Assembly: GCF_036245475.1 (NCBI RefSeq)
Contig: NZ_BTPM01000002.1
Location: forward strand, 1,116,001-1,180,000
Direction: 5' to 3'
From: Vibrio sp. 10N
GTDB lineage: Bacteria > Pseudomonadota > Gammaproteobacteria > Enterobacterales > Vibrionaceae
DNA: 64,000 bases
This document shows, in pieces, positions 25,470 to 34,401 of this stretch. The notes under the pieces are model-generated. The model saw only the letters and a list, made by a program, of their open reading frames with translations. It did not search any database and was not told the origin of the DNA. The stretch's first letter is position 1. Every line of letters begins with the position of its first letter. A program made the translations under genes and the position numbers.

Positions 25470-26372
25470 TCAACCCGCCGCAATAACAAAGTGTTCTAGC
25501 TTCAATATATTCTGTTCAGGAATCGCTCTACCAATAGGCGTGAAATACGCAGCGTTAAGATCTTCCAGCGTTTTATTTTCCTGAATAGCGAAGCCACGCA
25601 GAGACAACAACCATTCGATTTCATCGGCATTGTAGAAAGATACCCAAGGCTCACCGACTTTTTCTGATAAACGACAAATCGTATTCGCTCGCTTTATTGC
25701 CTGTGGATAGCCTTCGCCAAAGCAAGCTTTAGGGTCGTCTTTTAGTCGTTGATCGACATAAGAGATAAACAAAGTCGATCGCGTTCGGTATGTGAGTGCA
25801 GCCAAGGCTTCAATGGTGGTACTGAGCGCCTGCTTGCTAATATATTGGGATACGCCCTCTAAGGTGAAAACCGTTGGCTTACTCTGATCAAAGCCCGCTG
25901 CCAGTAGCTGCTCGACTAGAGACTGTTGATTAAAGTCTGCGCTCACATAGGTCACGGTATTTGATCCTGATAGCCCATGTGACAGTTTTTCGCGCTTTTT
26001 AGTTTGAACATCAGCTTGGTCAACTTCGAAAACCTTCAACTCAGGTGGCAATTCGAGTCGATGCGCTCTCGAGTCATAACCTGCGCCCAGAATGACGTAC
26101 TGCTCTGCCCCATTTGCAACACTTTGGCGAACAAAGTCGTCAACATAGCGAGTGCGAGCGATTAGGTGCTCATGAAACCCAGGTGCGAACTTATCTGTTA
26201 GCCATAACGATGCTTTATGACCCATTAACTTAATGACACTTGCACCCAATACGAATCGCTCTGCAAACAAATCATTGATGATCCGTTTATTGGGCGCTGC
26301 AAGTGTTTCTATTAAACGTTGTTTTGCAACACCCTGTGCTGTCGCATCTTTGCCAAACAATATATTCGTCAT
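25470..26372 (-). CDS. Class I SAM-dependent methyltransferase, LCMT/PPM1-like family
   Basis: 300 residues. The SAM-binding motif I is ILGAGYDSRAHRL (94-106), followed by the acidic VFEVDQADVQTKKREKL, both typical of the leucine carboxyl methyltransferase-like family (PF04072) found in bacterial polyketide and unknown contexts. The N-terminal ARTRYVDDFVRQSV is also characteristic, as is TLEGVSQYI. The substrate is unknown; these proteins often methylate carboxylates or small molecules. Single gene. The preceding region (26373-26746) has no clear gene. Confidence 0.85.
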   Translation of the reverse strand: MTNILFGKDATAQGVAKQRLIETLAAPNKRIINDLFAERFVLGASVIKLMGHKASLWLTDKFAPGFHEHLIARTRYVDDFVRQSVANGAEQYVILGAGYDSRAHRLELPPELKVFEVDQADVQTKKREKLSHGLSGSNTVTYVSADFNQQSLVEQLLAAGFDQSKPTVFTLEGVSQYISKQALSTTIEALAALTYRTRSTLFISYVDQRLKDDPKACFGEGYPQAIKRANTICRLSEKVGEPWVSFYNADEIEWLLSLRGFAIQENKTLEDLNAAYFTPIGRAIPEQNILKLEHFVIAAG

Positions 26373-26746
26373 AGTTTTATTCGAGTTCTAATAGATCGAA
26401 GCTTAAAAAATACGCGCCTTTGTTCGATATACAGATATAATCCAACGCGTACTAAATAGATCTCATATAAATATTAAACTTAAAATTAATCACCACAATT
26501 TATGGACTAAGGATCACACTATTTTGAAGTGCTGAAATAAATGCTATAGCCAGATTTACTGCTCCTCGAAGTTTAAAACACCAGACAACAAGCTCGTCTT
26601 CTCACCACTTTGCATTAACGACTCAGCAACTTTATTGCAACTATTCGGCGCACTCGCCATTTTGGGCTTAATAATGTTGACGATACCTCTTCGGTCAGAG
26701 AAAACTCATAACAATATTAACCTAGGCTCATAAATAAGGTTCAAGC
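26373..26746. other. 374-bp gap between methyltransferase and FMN reductase genes
   Basis: AT-rich promoter region for both divergent genes. On the minus strand a short open frame (about 26556-26660, 34 codons from an ATG) reads MASAPNSCNKVAESLMQ and so on. It has no ribosome site and no family I know, so I do not call it a gene. No other structure was found. Confidence 0.4.
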
Positions 26747-27340
26747 ATGAAACTCACTATCGTAGCAGGCAGCCAGCGAAAGAATTCTCAAAGCGTCAAT
26801 GTCGCCCATTATCTTTCATCGCTCGCCAGCGATCATTTTGAGCAGATTCACGTCCTCGATTTACATCAATTAGACTTACCCCTTTGGAATGAAGGCGTAT
26901 GGCAGGGAAGTGAGGAATGGGCTCCATGGCAAGCGATCAAGCAACAACTCGAACAGTCTGACGCGTTTATTTTTACCACTCCCGAGTGGCACGGCATGGC
27001 GACACCCTCCCTGAAGAATTTTCTAATGCTGACTACCGACGATGAACTGGCGCACAAAGCGGCATTGCTGGTGAGTGTGTCTTCCAGTATCAACGGTGTC
27101 TACCCAATAAGTGAACTGCGTATGACAGGCAATAAAAACAACCATGTCTGTTTTTTGCCTGATCATCTGATATTCAGAAACTGCGAACAAATTCTCACCG
27201 CAGACCATCAATGTACAAGCGAAAGTCAGCATGCGCGCAGCCAATACACGATCCAATTATTGGCCGCCTACGCCAATGCTCTAGCCCCAGTGCATAGAGA
27301 CATGGTCAGTGCGGGTAAGCCATTTCGTTATGGCATGTGA
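26747..27340 (+). CDS. NAD(P)H-dependent FMN reductase / flavodoxin-like protein
   Basis: 197 residues of the FMN_red family. The phosphate-binding loop of FMN is VAGSQRKNSQS near residue 6, and the second flavin contact is FTTPEWHGMATPSLKNFL. These enzymes reduce FMN, quinones or azo compounds with NAD(P)H. The C-terminus (HRDMVSAGKPFRYGM) is short of further domains. ATG 26747 follows AAGGTTC. It is 51 bases upstream of the TruD-like gene, so a two-gene transcript is possible. Substrate unknown. Confidence 0.87.
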   Translation: MKLTIVAGSQRKNSQSVNVAHYLSSLASDHFEQIHVLDLHQLDLPLWNEGVWQGSEEWAPWQAIKQQLEQSDAFIFTTPEWHGMATPSLKNFLMLTTDDELAHKAALLVSVSSSINGVYPISELRMTGNKNNHVCFLPDHLIFRNCEQILTADHQCTSESQHARSQYTIQLLAAYANALAPVHRDMVSAGKPFRYGM

Positions 27341-27391
27341 CAAATAAGTTATTGCATGTGAGAAATAAATCGTTACCGCAAGGAGAAGTGG

Positions 27392-28345
27392 ATGAACTAT
27401 AGATTGAAGGAAAAAAACGAAGACTTTAGGGTATGCGAAATCATTAATTTAGATATTGCAGACGGCCCTACAGACTACCGCCTTTTTTGTCTAGTGAAGA
27501 GTGGGATCTCAACGTTTAATGCGATAGATATAATAAGCCAAGAATTTAACTTAGAAGAAGGTCAAGTTGGCGTAGCTGGATTAAAAGATGAAGAAGGAAT
27601 TACCCAGCAATACCTCACCATTGAAAGCAGTATACTCCCTGAAAAATTTGAGGATAAATCCAGCGATTTTTGGCTGGAGTTATACCAAATTGGCTACTCC
27701 AATAATAAAATCACTGTTGGTTCTAACCTTGGTAATGCGTTTAAAATTGTGTTGCGAGGGCTTAATAAAGAAGCTCAAAATGCACTATCAAACATTAATG
27801 AAACTCAGCTTAGAGTTCCGAATTACTATGACAGCCAACGCTTCGGCTTACCCAATCAGCCTGCGCTGACACATCTGATAGGACAGCACTACCTTGAAGG
27901 CAATCTCGACAAATGCCTAGAGTTCGCTCGAGAATCGGGCGTGCTTGCCAATAGAGAGGTAACACTAGACAACGTAGACTCTGTGATACCTATGCGTGAA
28001 CGAGCGTTTTGGCTTTGCTCTCATGGCTCGCACATGTGGAATAAGAAGCTCAGTGAGCTAATACAAGCACAAGGCTCCGCTACCGCCTCTATCCGCATCG
28101 CAGACAACCGTTATTTTGCTCCAAACCAAGATGAGTTCGCCGCGCATCAGCTTCCGAACAAATTAGCCATAGACAAGTGGCGCGCAATCGATGGTGAAAT
28201 TAAGCAACTTTCCGCAACCAGAGACTGTTTTATTTATTGCCACTTTAAGTCCAAATCGCTCGACTCTGACAGCTGTGAGTTGCAGTTCACATTGCCAACT
28301 GGCAGCTACGCAACGATGGCAATAAAAGGCATTCTAGGTGTTTAG
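27392..28345 (+). CDS. TruD-like tRNA pseudouridine synthase (divergent paralogue)
   Basis: 317 residues with the TruD family pattern: the N-terminal EKNEDFRVCEI, VAGLKDEEGITQQ with catalytic Asp66 (equivalent to Asp80 of E. coli TruD), VPNYYDSQRFGLPNQP, and the C-terminal FTLPTGSYATMAIKGIL. True TruD modifies U13 of tRNA-Glu. This copy is shorter than E. coli TruD (349 residues) and stands among accessory genes far from surE-truD-ispF, so it may be a second, specialised enzyme. It has GGAG eight bases before ATG 27392. The gene is more AT-rich than its neighbours, suggesting transfer. Confidence 0.85.
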   Translation: MNYRLKEKNEDFRVCEIINLDIADGPTDYRLFCLVKSGISTFNAIDIISQEFNLEEGQVGVAGLKDEEGITQQYLTIESSILPEKFEDKSSDFWLELYQIGYSNNKITVGSNLGNAFKIVLRGLNKEAQNALSNINETQLRVPNYYDSQRFGLPNQPALTHLIGQHYLEGNLDKCLEFARESGVLANREVTLDNVDSVIPMRERAFWLCSHGSHMWNKKLSELIQAQGSATASIRIADNRYFAPNQDEFAAHQLPNKLAIDKWRAIDGEIKQLSATRDCFIYCHFKSKSLDSDSCELQFTLPTGSYATMAIKGILGV

Positions 28346-28361
28346 TAGGCTTTAGCATTAC

Positions 28362-28394
28362 AAAGGAGGAAAGGTGCGATACCTTTCCTCCTTT
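28362..28394 (+). terminator. Terminator after the TruD-like gene
   Basis: AAAGGAGGAAAGGT and ACCTTTCCTCCTTT form a 14-bp stem with loop GCGAT, with four Ts at the end. It lies between convergent genes. Confidence 0.88.
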
Positions 28395-28424
28395 TGGTTG
28401 CTTCGATAATGAGGGTAGCGATAG

Positions 28425-28904
28425 TTAGCCCGCTGACTGGATCCACACCACACTCTCATCTGATTTCGGTGTCTCAAACCAAGACCAAAACAACGCCAGC
28501 ATCTCTGTTGTCATTTCATAAGATTGGCCGTTAAGCTCTGAGTTACGGGCGAATGCTCTCTGCTTACAAACATCAAACCCCACATCCAAATAGTGAATTT
28601 CACTGCTCGCACCGACACTCGATGCCCATTCAGTAACAGCAAGCCGATCCGCTTTAGTCCAAAACCCAAAATCAAATATTACCGGCACGCCGAGAGAAAA
28701 AAGCTGTAAGGCAGAGTCCTTAAATAACCCTTGAAGCGTTGCTAGACGAAGATCAAATACCTCCCGCCCCATATGCTCGCCATAGAGAGGGATCATCCAT
28801 TCATCAATAGAAAACCGAAACGCACCATGTTTAGCGGCCAACGCTTTAGAATACGTTGTCTTACCGGAACCAATAAAGCCACAGACGAAATAGATTTGGG
28901 TCAT
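28425..28904 (-). CDS. AAA-type P-loop kinase-like protein
   Basis: 159 residues with Walker A GFIGSGKTTYSK (9-20), a later DEWM pair and VIFDFGFW as Walker B-like, and a lid region rich in Arg (CKQRAFARNSE). This fits the AAA_33 family of small ATP-dependent kinases (zeta-toxin/chloramphenicol-kinase-like). The substrate is unknown. It begins two bases after the stop of the Crp-like regulator gene on the same strand, so the two form an operon. Neither a zeta toxin motif set nor an antitoxin gene is seen, so a toxin role is not supported. Confidence 0.78.
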   Translation of the reverse strand: MTQIYFVCGFIGSGKTTYSKALAAKHGAFRFSIDEWMIPLYGEHMGREVFDLRLATLQGLFKDSALQLFSLGVPVIFDFGFWTKADRLAVTEWASSVGASSEIHYLDVGFDVCKQRAFARNSELNGQSYEMTTEMLALFWSWFETPKSDESVVWIQSAG

Positions 28905-28906
28905 TC

Positions 28907-29530
28907 TTACAGCTTCTCTCCTAACGCTAGTTGTGTTCTAACTTGCTGCAGTTTCACTAGTTCAAAAGATTTGTTGGTGTTTTCTCCATGCATTAAAGCA
29001 CTATTCTTGAGCTTTTTACTGACACGAATAACCGTTTCTGTTGAACATCCCGAATAAGCCGCAATTTCCCTATATGTCCACTTATAATCTGCATCAGCGG
29101 TAACTAAATCAATCACGCTATCAATGACCCTTAACTCGACGCTGTGCGTAGACATTTTGGACAAACGGATTTCAGCGTGGCGGAGCTCTGTTGCCATTTC
29201 AGAGAATAGATAACGAACAAATCTTGGGTTCTCTTGAAAGAACTGATCAAAATCTCTTACCACTACCCGCTCAAGAGTGAGATCAGTCAAAGCTTTGGCA
29301 CCTACGTGGTAATTCTGTCCGGACAAAAGCGTTCGATAGCCAAAATATTGATTGGTTTTATAAACGCGACTCATCACCTCTTTTCCATTTAGCAATAAGC
29401 GTTGCAGCGATACCAAACCAGATACGATAAAATAGAAACAGTCTGGCTCATCATGTTGATCATAGAGAAACTTTCCCTTTGGCAAAACAACCGTTTTTAT
29501 ATCGCATGCCGCTAATCGGTAGTGATCCAT
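28907..29530 (-). CDS. Crp/Fnr-family transcriptional regulator
   Basis: 207 residues. The N-terminal cyclic-nucleotide-binding beta roll is seen in VVLPKGKFLYDQHDEPDCFYFIVSGLVSL and YFGYRTLLSG. The C-terminal HTH is YTYREIAAYSGCSTETVIRVSKKLK-like (WTYREIAAYSG ... VIRVSKKL). There is no FNR-type Cys cluster at the N-terminus, so it is not an iron-sulfur oxygen sensor. Upstream of, and nearly touching, the kinase-like gene. Effector and targets unknown. Confidence 0.85.
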   Translation of the reverse strand: MDHYRLAACDIKTVVLPKGKFLYDQHDEPDCFYFIVSGLVSLQRLLLNGKEVMSRVYKTNQYFGYRTLLSGQNYHVGAKALTDLTLERVVVRDFDQFFQENPRFVRYLFSEMATELRHAEIRLSKMSTHSVELRVIDSVIDLVTADADYKWTYREIAAYSGCSTETVIRVSKKLKNSALMHGENTNKSFELVKLQQVRTQLALGEKL

Positions 29531-29676
29531 TTTCCCTCCGGAATGCGTCTTAGTCTCTTACTCACCGACGATACCAGCATAAAGGTTGGGCTTTCTAGGC
29601 TGGATATCTAACTAAGAACGATAATATCAATTATATGAACCGACACCACATTCTCCGATAGCAAAAAACAAGAAAA

Positions 29677-29708
29677 AAGCCGAACTTAGCATCGACTAAG
29701 TTCGGCTT
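29677..29708 (-). terminator. Terminator of the PTS IIBC gene
   Basis: The stem AAGCCGAACTTAG/CTAAGTTCGGCTT is followed on the minus strand by a T-rich run (TTTTTT). 13 bp with a six-base loop. Confidence 0.92.
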
Positions 29709-29727
29709 GAAGACTCACACAACCCAA

Positions 29728-31164
29728 TTACGCTTTAGCGCTTTCAAACTGCTTTTGTTCCTGTAACGCCTTCTCTTTGTGGATAGCGTTCATATCTCCG
29801 GCGATGGCTTCAGCAGAAGTGCCAACAATAATCTGAATCGTTGTCGGAGTTGGTCGAATCACACCTGCCGCTCCCAACTTCTTACAAGCCGAATCTTCAA
29901 TAGCGGAGCTATCGCTGACAGTAAGGCGAAGACGCGTCATACAACAGTTAATATTGGTGATATTGTCGTAGCCTCCAACAGCATCATAGTAAGCAGCGGC
30001 TAAACCACTCGTATCTGTCGTTGAGGCAACGACTTCTTCTTCCTCATCATCGCGCCCAGGAGTCTTAAGGTTGAAGTACTTAATTGCGGCAGTAAAGGTA
30101 ACAAAGTACATAGCAAAATAAGCAAGACCTAGAGGGATGATTCGAATCGGGTTCGTTGCGAGTCCCCAGTTCAACACGTAATCAATGAAACCTCCCGAGA
30201 AACCAAAGCCATGTTTAATATTTAGCCAATCACTGATTACGTAAGATGCTCCCATAAAGATAGCGTGTAGAGCGAATAGAATTGGCGCAGTGAACATAAA
30301 CAAGAACTCAACAGGTTCTGTGATCCCCGTCAGGAAGCTTGTTAGTGCTATAGAAACCAACATTCCCACTAAGGCTGGACGACGTTCTTTTTTCGCCGTT
30401 ACATAAAACGCCAAGCAGACCGCAGGTAGACCAAACATCATCACGACATAGCAACCCGTCATGAATGCACCGGCTTCAGGGTCACCGGCAAAGAAACGTA
30501 GCTGGTCACCAATGATTTCGGCGCCACTTTCATCTGTGTATGAACCGAACATAAAGCGCACAATACTGTTAAGGATATGATGCAAACCAAATGGAATGAG
30601 AAGACGGTTCATTGCACCATAAACAAATAGACCTGGTTCGCCACTTTGTATCATCCACATGCCAATGTCGTTGATTGCAGCACCAATAGCAGGGAAACCA
30701 TGTCCAACAATGAAAGCCATAAAGATAGAACACAATGCCGTCACGACAGGTACAAAACGCTTCCCTCCAAAGAAACCAAGCCAATCTGGCAACTTAGTGT
30801 CTTTGAAGTTGTTGTAAAGATAGCCCGCCATAATACCGGCAATAATGCCAGATAAGACACCCATCTTAAGGTCAGGTGTAATGGTTTTTGCACCTTCGAG
30901 AATGATCAAATGTGCGATAACGCCAGCAACGCCAGCAGTACCATTGTGGTCTTTGGCTAACCCGACGGCGATACCGACAGCAAACAGTAACGGTAACCCG
31001 CCAAATATCGCTCCCCCAGATGCTTTCACAAATGGTAAATCAAGCAAGTCTGCAGACCCAAAACGAAGTAGCAAGGCCGCCACTGGTAATACAGCAATAG
31101 GCAGCATTAAAGCACCGCCTACCCTCTGTAATTGATTTAATATCGATGACAGTAATTGTTTCAC
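29728..31164 (-). CDS. PTS IIBC component, glucose/N-acetylglucosamine family
   Basis: About 478 residues. The IIC domain comes first (LSSILNQLQRVGGALMLPIAVLP, GHGFPAIGAAIN, LLIPFGLHHI, FLTGITEPVEFLF), then a linker rich in Glu (DDEEEEVV) and a IIB domain with the phospho-Cys408 in NINCCMTRLRLTV. There is no IIA domain, so it borrows a IIA such as Crr. The IIC resembles NagE/PtsG/MalX types; GlcNAc or glucose is the likely substrate. Start at GTG 31164, with GGAGG five bases before it; a TTG at 31176 is less likely. Single gene with a good terminator. Confidence 0.9.
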   Translation of the reverse strand: MKQLLSSILNQLQRVGGALMLPIAVLPVAALLLRFGSADLLDLPFVKASGGAIFGGLPLLFAVGIAVGLAKDHNGTAGVAGVIAHLIILEGAKTITPDLKMGVLSGIIAGIMAGYLYNNFKDTKLPDWLGFFGGKRFVPVVTALCSIFMAFIVGHGFPAIGAAINDIGMWMIQSGEPGLFVYGAMNRLLIPFGLHHILNSIVRFMFGSYTDESGAEIIGDQLRFFAGDPEAGAFMTGCYVVMMFGLPAVCLAFYVTAKKERRPALVGMLVSIALTSFLTGITEPVEFLFMFTAPILFALHAIFMGASYVISDWLNIKHGFGFSGGFIDYVLNWGLATNPIRIIPLGLAYFAMYFVTFTAAIKYFNLKTPGRDDEEEEVVASTTDTSGLAAAYYDAVGGYDNITNINCCMTRLRLTVSDSSAIEDSACKKLGAAGVIRPTPTTIQIIVGTSAEAIAGDMNAIHKEKALQEQKQFESAKA

Positions 31165-31619
31165 ACGTGCCTCCAAGCATTCTGCTTAAATTATATTATT
31201 TATAATAACAACCCAATTCATAGCCCCGAGCTATGCGTCCTTTTCGTAATTAAACGTTATTAGGTTTTTTATTACGCAGATATGATGATGATCATAGCAC
31301 GATGATAACTTTATCAATGTGTGAGCTGTGGCTTCTTTTTTCAACTAATTGTAAAAATCCATAATCCGGTATGACGACAGTCATACTGTATCTTCTCGAT
31401 GAACCTATATATTAAAAACAACGACTTACCAGGGTGCTCATATCCCCCATATTGATGTGCACCTATTTTATTTAGATATACGCTAGTTTATTAATCAATA
31501 TGGCAATTATGTAACATTAAATAATCCAATCAGAATGAAGCATACGCACCAATATTAAACTAGCCACACATTAAGAAGAATAAGTTTTATTCGAGAACAG
31601 ACGTAGAGAATTAGAGATT
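31165..31619. other. 455-bp divergent promoter region
   Basis: Separates the PTS IIBC gene from the DUF3604 gene. It is AT-rich with no gene that I can see. A short AT inverted stretch near 31184-31206 and the triplet-like GATGATGATCAT near 31283 are the only patterns. No clear CRP or NagC site was found by eye. Confidence 0.5.
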
Positions 31620-33512
31620 ATGAATGTATATACTTATTTAGATGACGTTGCGGCTTTTCGTGTAACACAACAAGCAGAAATAGAAGTGAATGGTGAGTAC
31701 GAATGGCGGCTAGAAGTTGAGCCAAAATGCACATTGCCATCAGGCACCAAGTTTGTCATTACAGTTCAACCATATCAACATCAACTATCTGAAGAGTATT
31801 TACAATGCTACGACTACTGGAAACCGAGCTACATTTACGCATTAGCTGATGAAGAAAGTCTAGAAATTGATGTCGCCATCAAAAAAGTCGACACAAACTT
31901 TAGTCATATTAACCGTTGGAAGGACTCTTCTAGACAAGCTCATATCACTCTAATTGACGAGTTTCAAACCGGACAGTCGTTTTTTATTCAATTTGGCGGT
32001 GTAGACAGGCTATTTTTGAAAGGTGACGCGGCGCCAACCCGAGTCGGTATTCGTGCATTCAACGACGACGTATGTCGCATTGAGAAAACATTTGATATTA
32101 CCTTAGGCGACAGTGATGTCACTCGACGCCTACCCGTCTTTCCCGACATAACACTTAAGCCTGGAACCGCCACAGAGCTCTCACTCGTCGCACCAACCCT
32201 GGTTGCACAAGACGAGCCATTCAAACTCACCATGCTCGCAATGGACAGATTTGAAAATCCGCTCAAACATTATCAATGTGACGCATTAACGGTTGTTTTC
32301 ACTAACCTTGATAGTGGTGAAAGACTCCAGTTCCACAATGTTCCATATGGTGATGTAGAAGCACGGCTCCCTGCCGGTCGTTACCTTGCAACCGTAGAAA
32401 ATACCGAACTGCACATTGCTCCTGCCGCCATCAAAGTTGCAGAAACAGTGCAGGAAAAAATATATTGGGGTGATACTCACACGCACTCCAACCTAACAGC
32501 CAACATTCGTGACAATGATTGTGGTGCCTACCCTCGCAATGCTTACACCTATGCTAAAGATGTTGCTCGCCTCGATTTTGTGGCGCTATCTGAACAAACC
32601 TTCACCTTTAACGAAGACCGCAGCCTTAATATCGATAAAGCGACGTGGCAAGAAATTGGTGAACAATGTGACAAATTCAATCAAGAAGGAACATTCGTCA
32701 CCTTCTGCGGCTTTGAACTCCATGGCAAACGTGGCGATACAGTAGTGCTGTTCAAGAACTCACTTTTAGAAGAAAAGTACCCAGATCGTGAAGTCACCAT
32801 AATCCATGATATTTGGGATATCTACAAAGGGCGTGAGTTCATTACCATTCCTCACCTGCATAGATTCTGTAACGGCCGTAACCCCAAACACGTCGACAAC
32901 CAAGACGCCAAGTTCGAAAAAGGGTTTGATCTTGCCAATTGGGAGCCTAGCAGTACCGATGAAACCATGATTGAAGTCTATTCCGCTCAGTGGGGTAGAT
33001 TTGAGTACGCGAAGAATCCTATGGTTCATAAAGCTCGCAATAACGTCAAAGACAACACGGTCGTAGATTTCTTAAATCGTGGTAAAAAGTTTGGTTTCGT
33101 TTCCAACAGTGACGGTCATGACGGCAACCCAGGCTATGGCGGCATTACTGGTGTTATTGCGGGCTCACAAACCCGTGCGGATATTTTTGATGCCATGAAA
33201 GCGCGTAGAACCATTGCCACCACCCATCCACGTATGTTCCTAGACCTCAAGGTAGACAACGTACTCATTGGCAACGACGCTAACCGCGCAGATGCCTATC
33301 AATTGCATATTGAAGCGATTACACCGAATCCAATGACTAAAGTCGAGCTTGTTGTTAACGGGGAAGTTTTTGAGAAGTGGTCCGTCGGTGGCCACAAATT
33401 TGACATCACCTTGGATGAATTCTCATTAGAGGAAGAAGCAGCTTACATTTACCTTCGCGTATTCCAAAAAGATCACAATATCGGTTGGACAAGCCCAATC
33501 TGGATTAAGTAA
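31620..33512 (+). CDS. DUF3604/PHP-domain metal-dependent hydrolase-like protein
   Basis: 630 residues. The first 270 residues are beta-rich without a signal peptide. From about residue 280 a PHP-like catalytic part begins with the metal-binding YWGDTHTHSNL, then YTYAKDVARLDFVALSEQ, the His motif IPHLHRFC near 417, and SNSDGHDGNPGYG near 496, all characteristic of DUF3604 proteins. The PHP superfamily includes phosphoesterases and other metal hydrolases. In marine bacteria DUF3604 genes often sit near sulfatases or phosphonate genes, but the reaction is not known. Next gene, 77 bases on, is a TauE/SafE permease. Confidence 0.85.
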   Translation: MNVYTYLDDVAAFRVTQQAEIEVNGEYEWRLEVEPKCTLPSGTKFVITVQPYQHQLSEEYLQCYDYWKPSYIYALADEESLEIDVAIKKVDTNFSHINRWKDSSRQAHITLIDEFQTGQSFFIQFGGVDRLFLKGDAAPTRVGIRAFNDDVCRIEKTFDITLGDSDVTRRLPVFPDITLKPGTATELSLVAPTLVAQDEPFKLTMLAMDRFENPLKHYQCDALTVVFTNLDSGERLQFHNVPYGDVEARLPAGRYLATVENTELHIAPAAIKVAETVQEKIYWGDTHTHSNLTANIRDNDCGAYPRNAYTYAKDVARLDFVALSEQTFTFNEDRSLNIDKATWQEIGEQCDKFNQEGTFVTFCGFELHGKRGDTVVLFKNSLLEEKYPDREVTIIHDIWDIYKGREFITIPHLHRFCNGRNPKHVDNQDAKFEKGFDLANWEPSSTDETMIEVYSAQWGRFEYAKNPMVHKARNNVKDNTVVDFLNRGKKFGFVSNSDGHDGNPGYGGITGVIAGSQTRADIFDAMKARRTIATTHPRMFLDLKVDNVLIGNDANRADAYQLHIEAITPNPMTKVELVVNGEVFEKWSVGGHKFDITLDEFSLEEEAAYIYLRVFQKDHNIGWTSPIWIK

Positions 33513-33530
33513 CCATCAGGTAACCTCATA

Positions 33531-33561
33531 GACCTCTTTTCCAATCATGGGTTAAGAGGTC
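33531..33561 (+). terminator. Hairpin between the DUF3604 and TauE/SafE genes
   Basis: GACCTCTT and AAGAGGTC pair over a 15-base loop. No T-run follows, so termination is doubtful. It may only reduce read-through. Confidence 0.35.
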
Positions 33562-33589
33562 ACTGAAATATAGGCCTTTGGAGCTCATC

Positions 33590-34384
33590 ATGTTAGCGGA
33601 CATTCTCACTCTTCCCCTTCATCACATCACGTACGCAATTATCATTGGTATCGTTGTTGGAGGCCTTATGACCATGACAGGTGTCGGTGGCGGAGTGATC
33701 ATTATTCCAGCGTTACAACTTAGTTTTGCTATGCCGATTGTGACTGCTGTTGGCACCGCAAGTATTATCGCCACCTTAATCAAGATAAACGCCGCGTTGA
33801 ATCATATTCGCTGCAAAAATGTAAACTGGAGCCATGTCAGGATCATCCTTATCAGCGCTGTGCCTACGCTCATCATTGCCACTGAGATCATCGTAAGATC
33901 TGCCGCTACCCCCTCACTTCAGTCCGTTACCGAGAGTTTTGTGCAAGGCTGCGTTGTTATCACTATGGCTGGTGCATTCGTTGCTTTGTACCTAGGGCGT
34001 AAGTCAAAAACGGCATCTTGTCATCAACAAACAAGCATGTCCGCAGCTCTCAGCGTCGGTGCATTAAGCGGCTCAGTGCTTGGCACAACGGGTATAGGTG
34101 GTGGCGTAATACTGCTACCTGCGCTAAAAAATGTTCTCGGCACAACAGTCAAGCAAGCTGTGGGTAGCTCTATCGTCATCGCCGTCATCCTATCTGGGGT
34201 AACGGCCGTTCGTTATAGTAGTGGCAGCCAAAGCAACGTCGCGATCGGGCTACTCGTTGTTTTAAGTTCTTTTATTGGCGTAAAGGTTGGCATTAAAGTA
34301 CTCGAAAAGACATCTGATAATGCACTAATCAATCTGTCATTGTTCGCTATTTTAACTAGCCTAGTGACTACAATTTTTCTATAA
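33590..34384 (+). CDS. TauE/SafE-family membrane permease
   Basis: 264 residues, about eight membrane helices in two related halves, each beginning with the family's glycine-rich loop (TMTGVGGGVIIIPALQ, and TTGIGGGVILLPALK). Members export sulfite, sulfoacetate or related organosulfur anions. It lies just after the DUF3604 gene and converges with the LysR gene. ATG 33590 is chosen because GGAG lies six bases before it; an upstream TTG at 33578 overlaps that site. An anion-export role alongside the DUF3604 enzyme is inferred from position. Confidence 0.87.
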   Translation: MLADILTLPLHHITYAIIIGIVVGGLMTMTGVGGGVIIIPALQLSFAMPIVTAVGTASIIATLIKINAALNHIRCKNVNWSHVRIILISAVPTLIIATEIIVRSAATPSLQSVTESFVQGCVVITMAGAFVALYLGRKSKTASCHQQTSMSAALSVGALSGSVLGTTGIGGGVILLPALKNVLGTTVKQAVGSSIVIAVILSGVTAVRYSSGSQSNVAIGLLVVLSSFIGVKVGIKVLEKTSDNALINLSLFAILTSLVTTIFL

Positions 34385-34401
34385 CTAACAGGATCCTGAG
34401 C

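Noticed and set aside
26556..26660. Short minus-strand frame as a gene
   Set aside because: No ribosome site, 34 codons, no known family; kept only as a note in the gap.
28425..28904. Zeta-type toxin
   Set aside because: P-loop kinase fold is present, but no antitoxin gene is adjacent and the partner is a Crp-like regulator.
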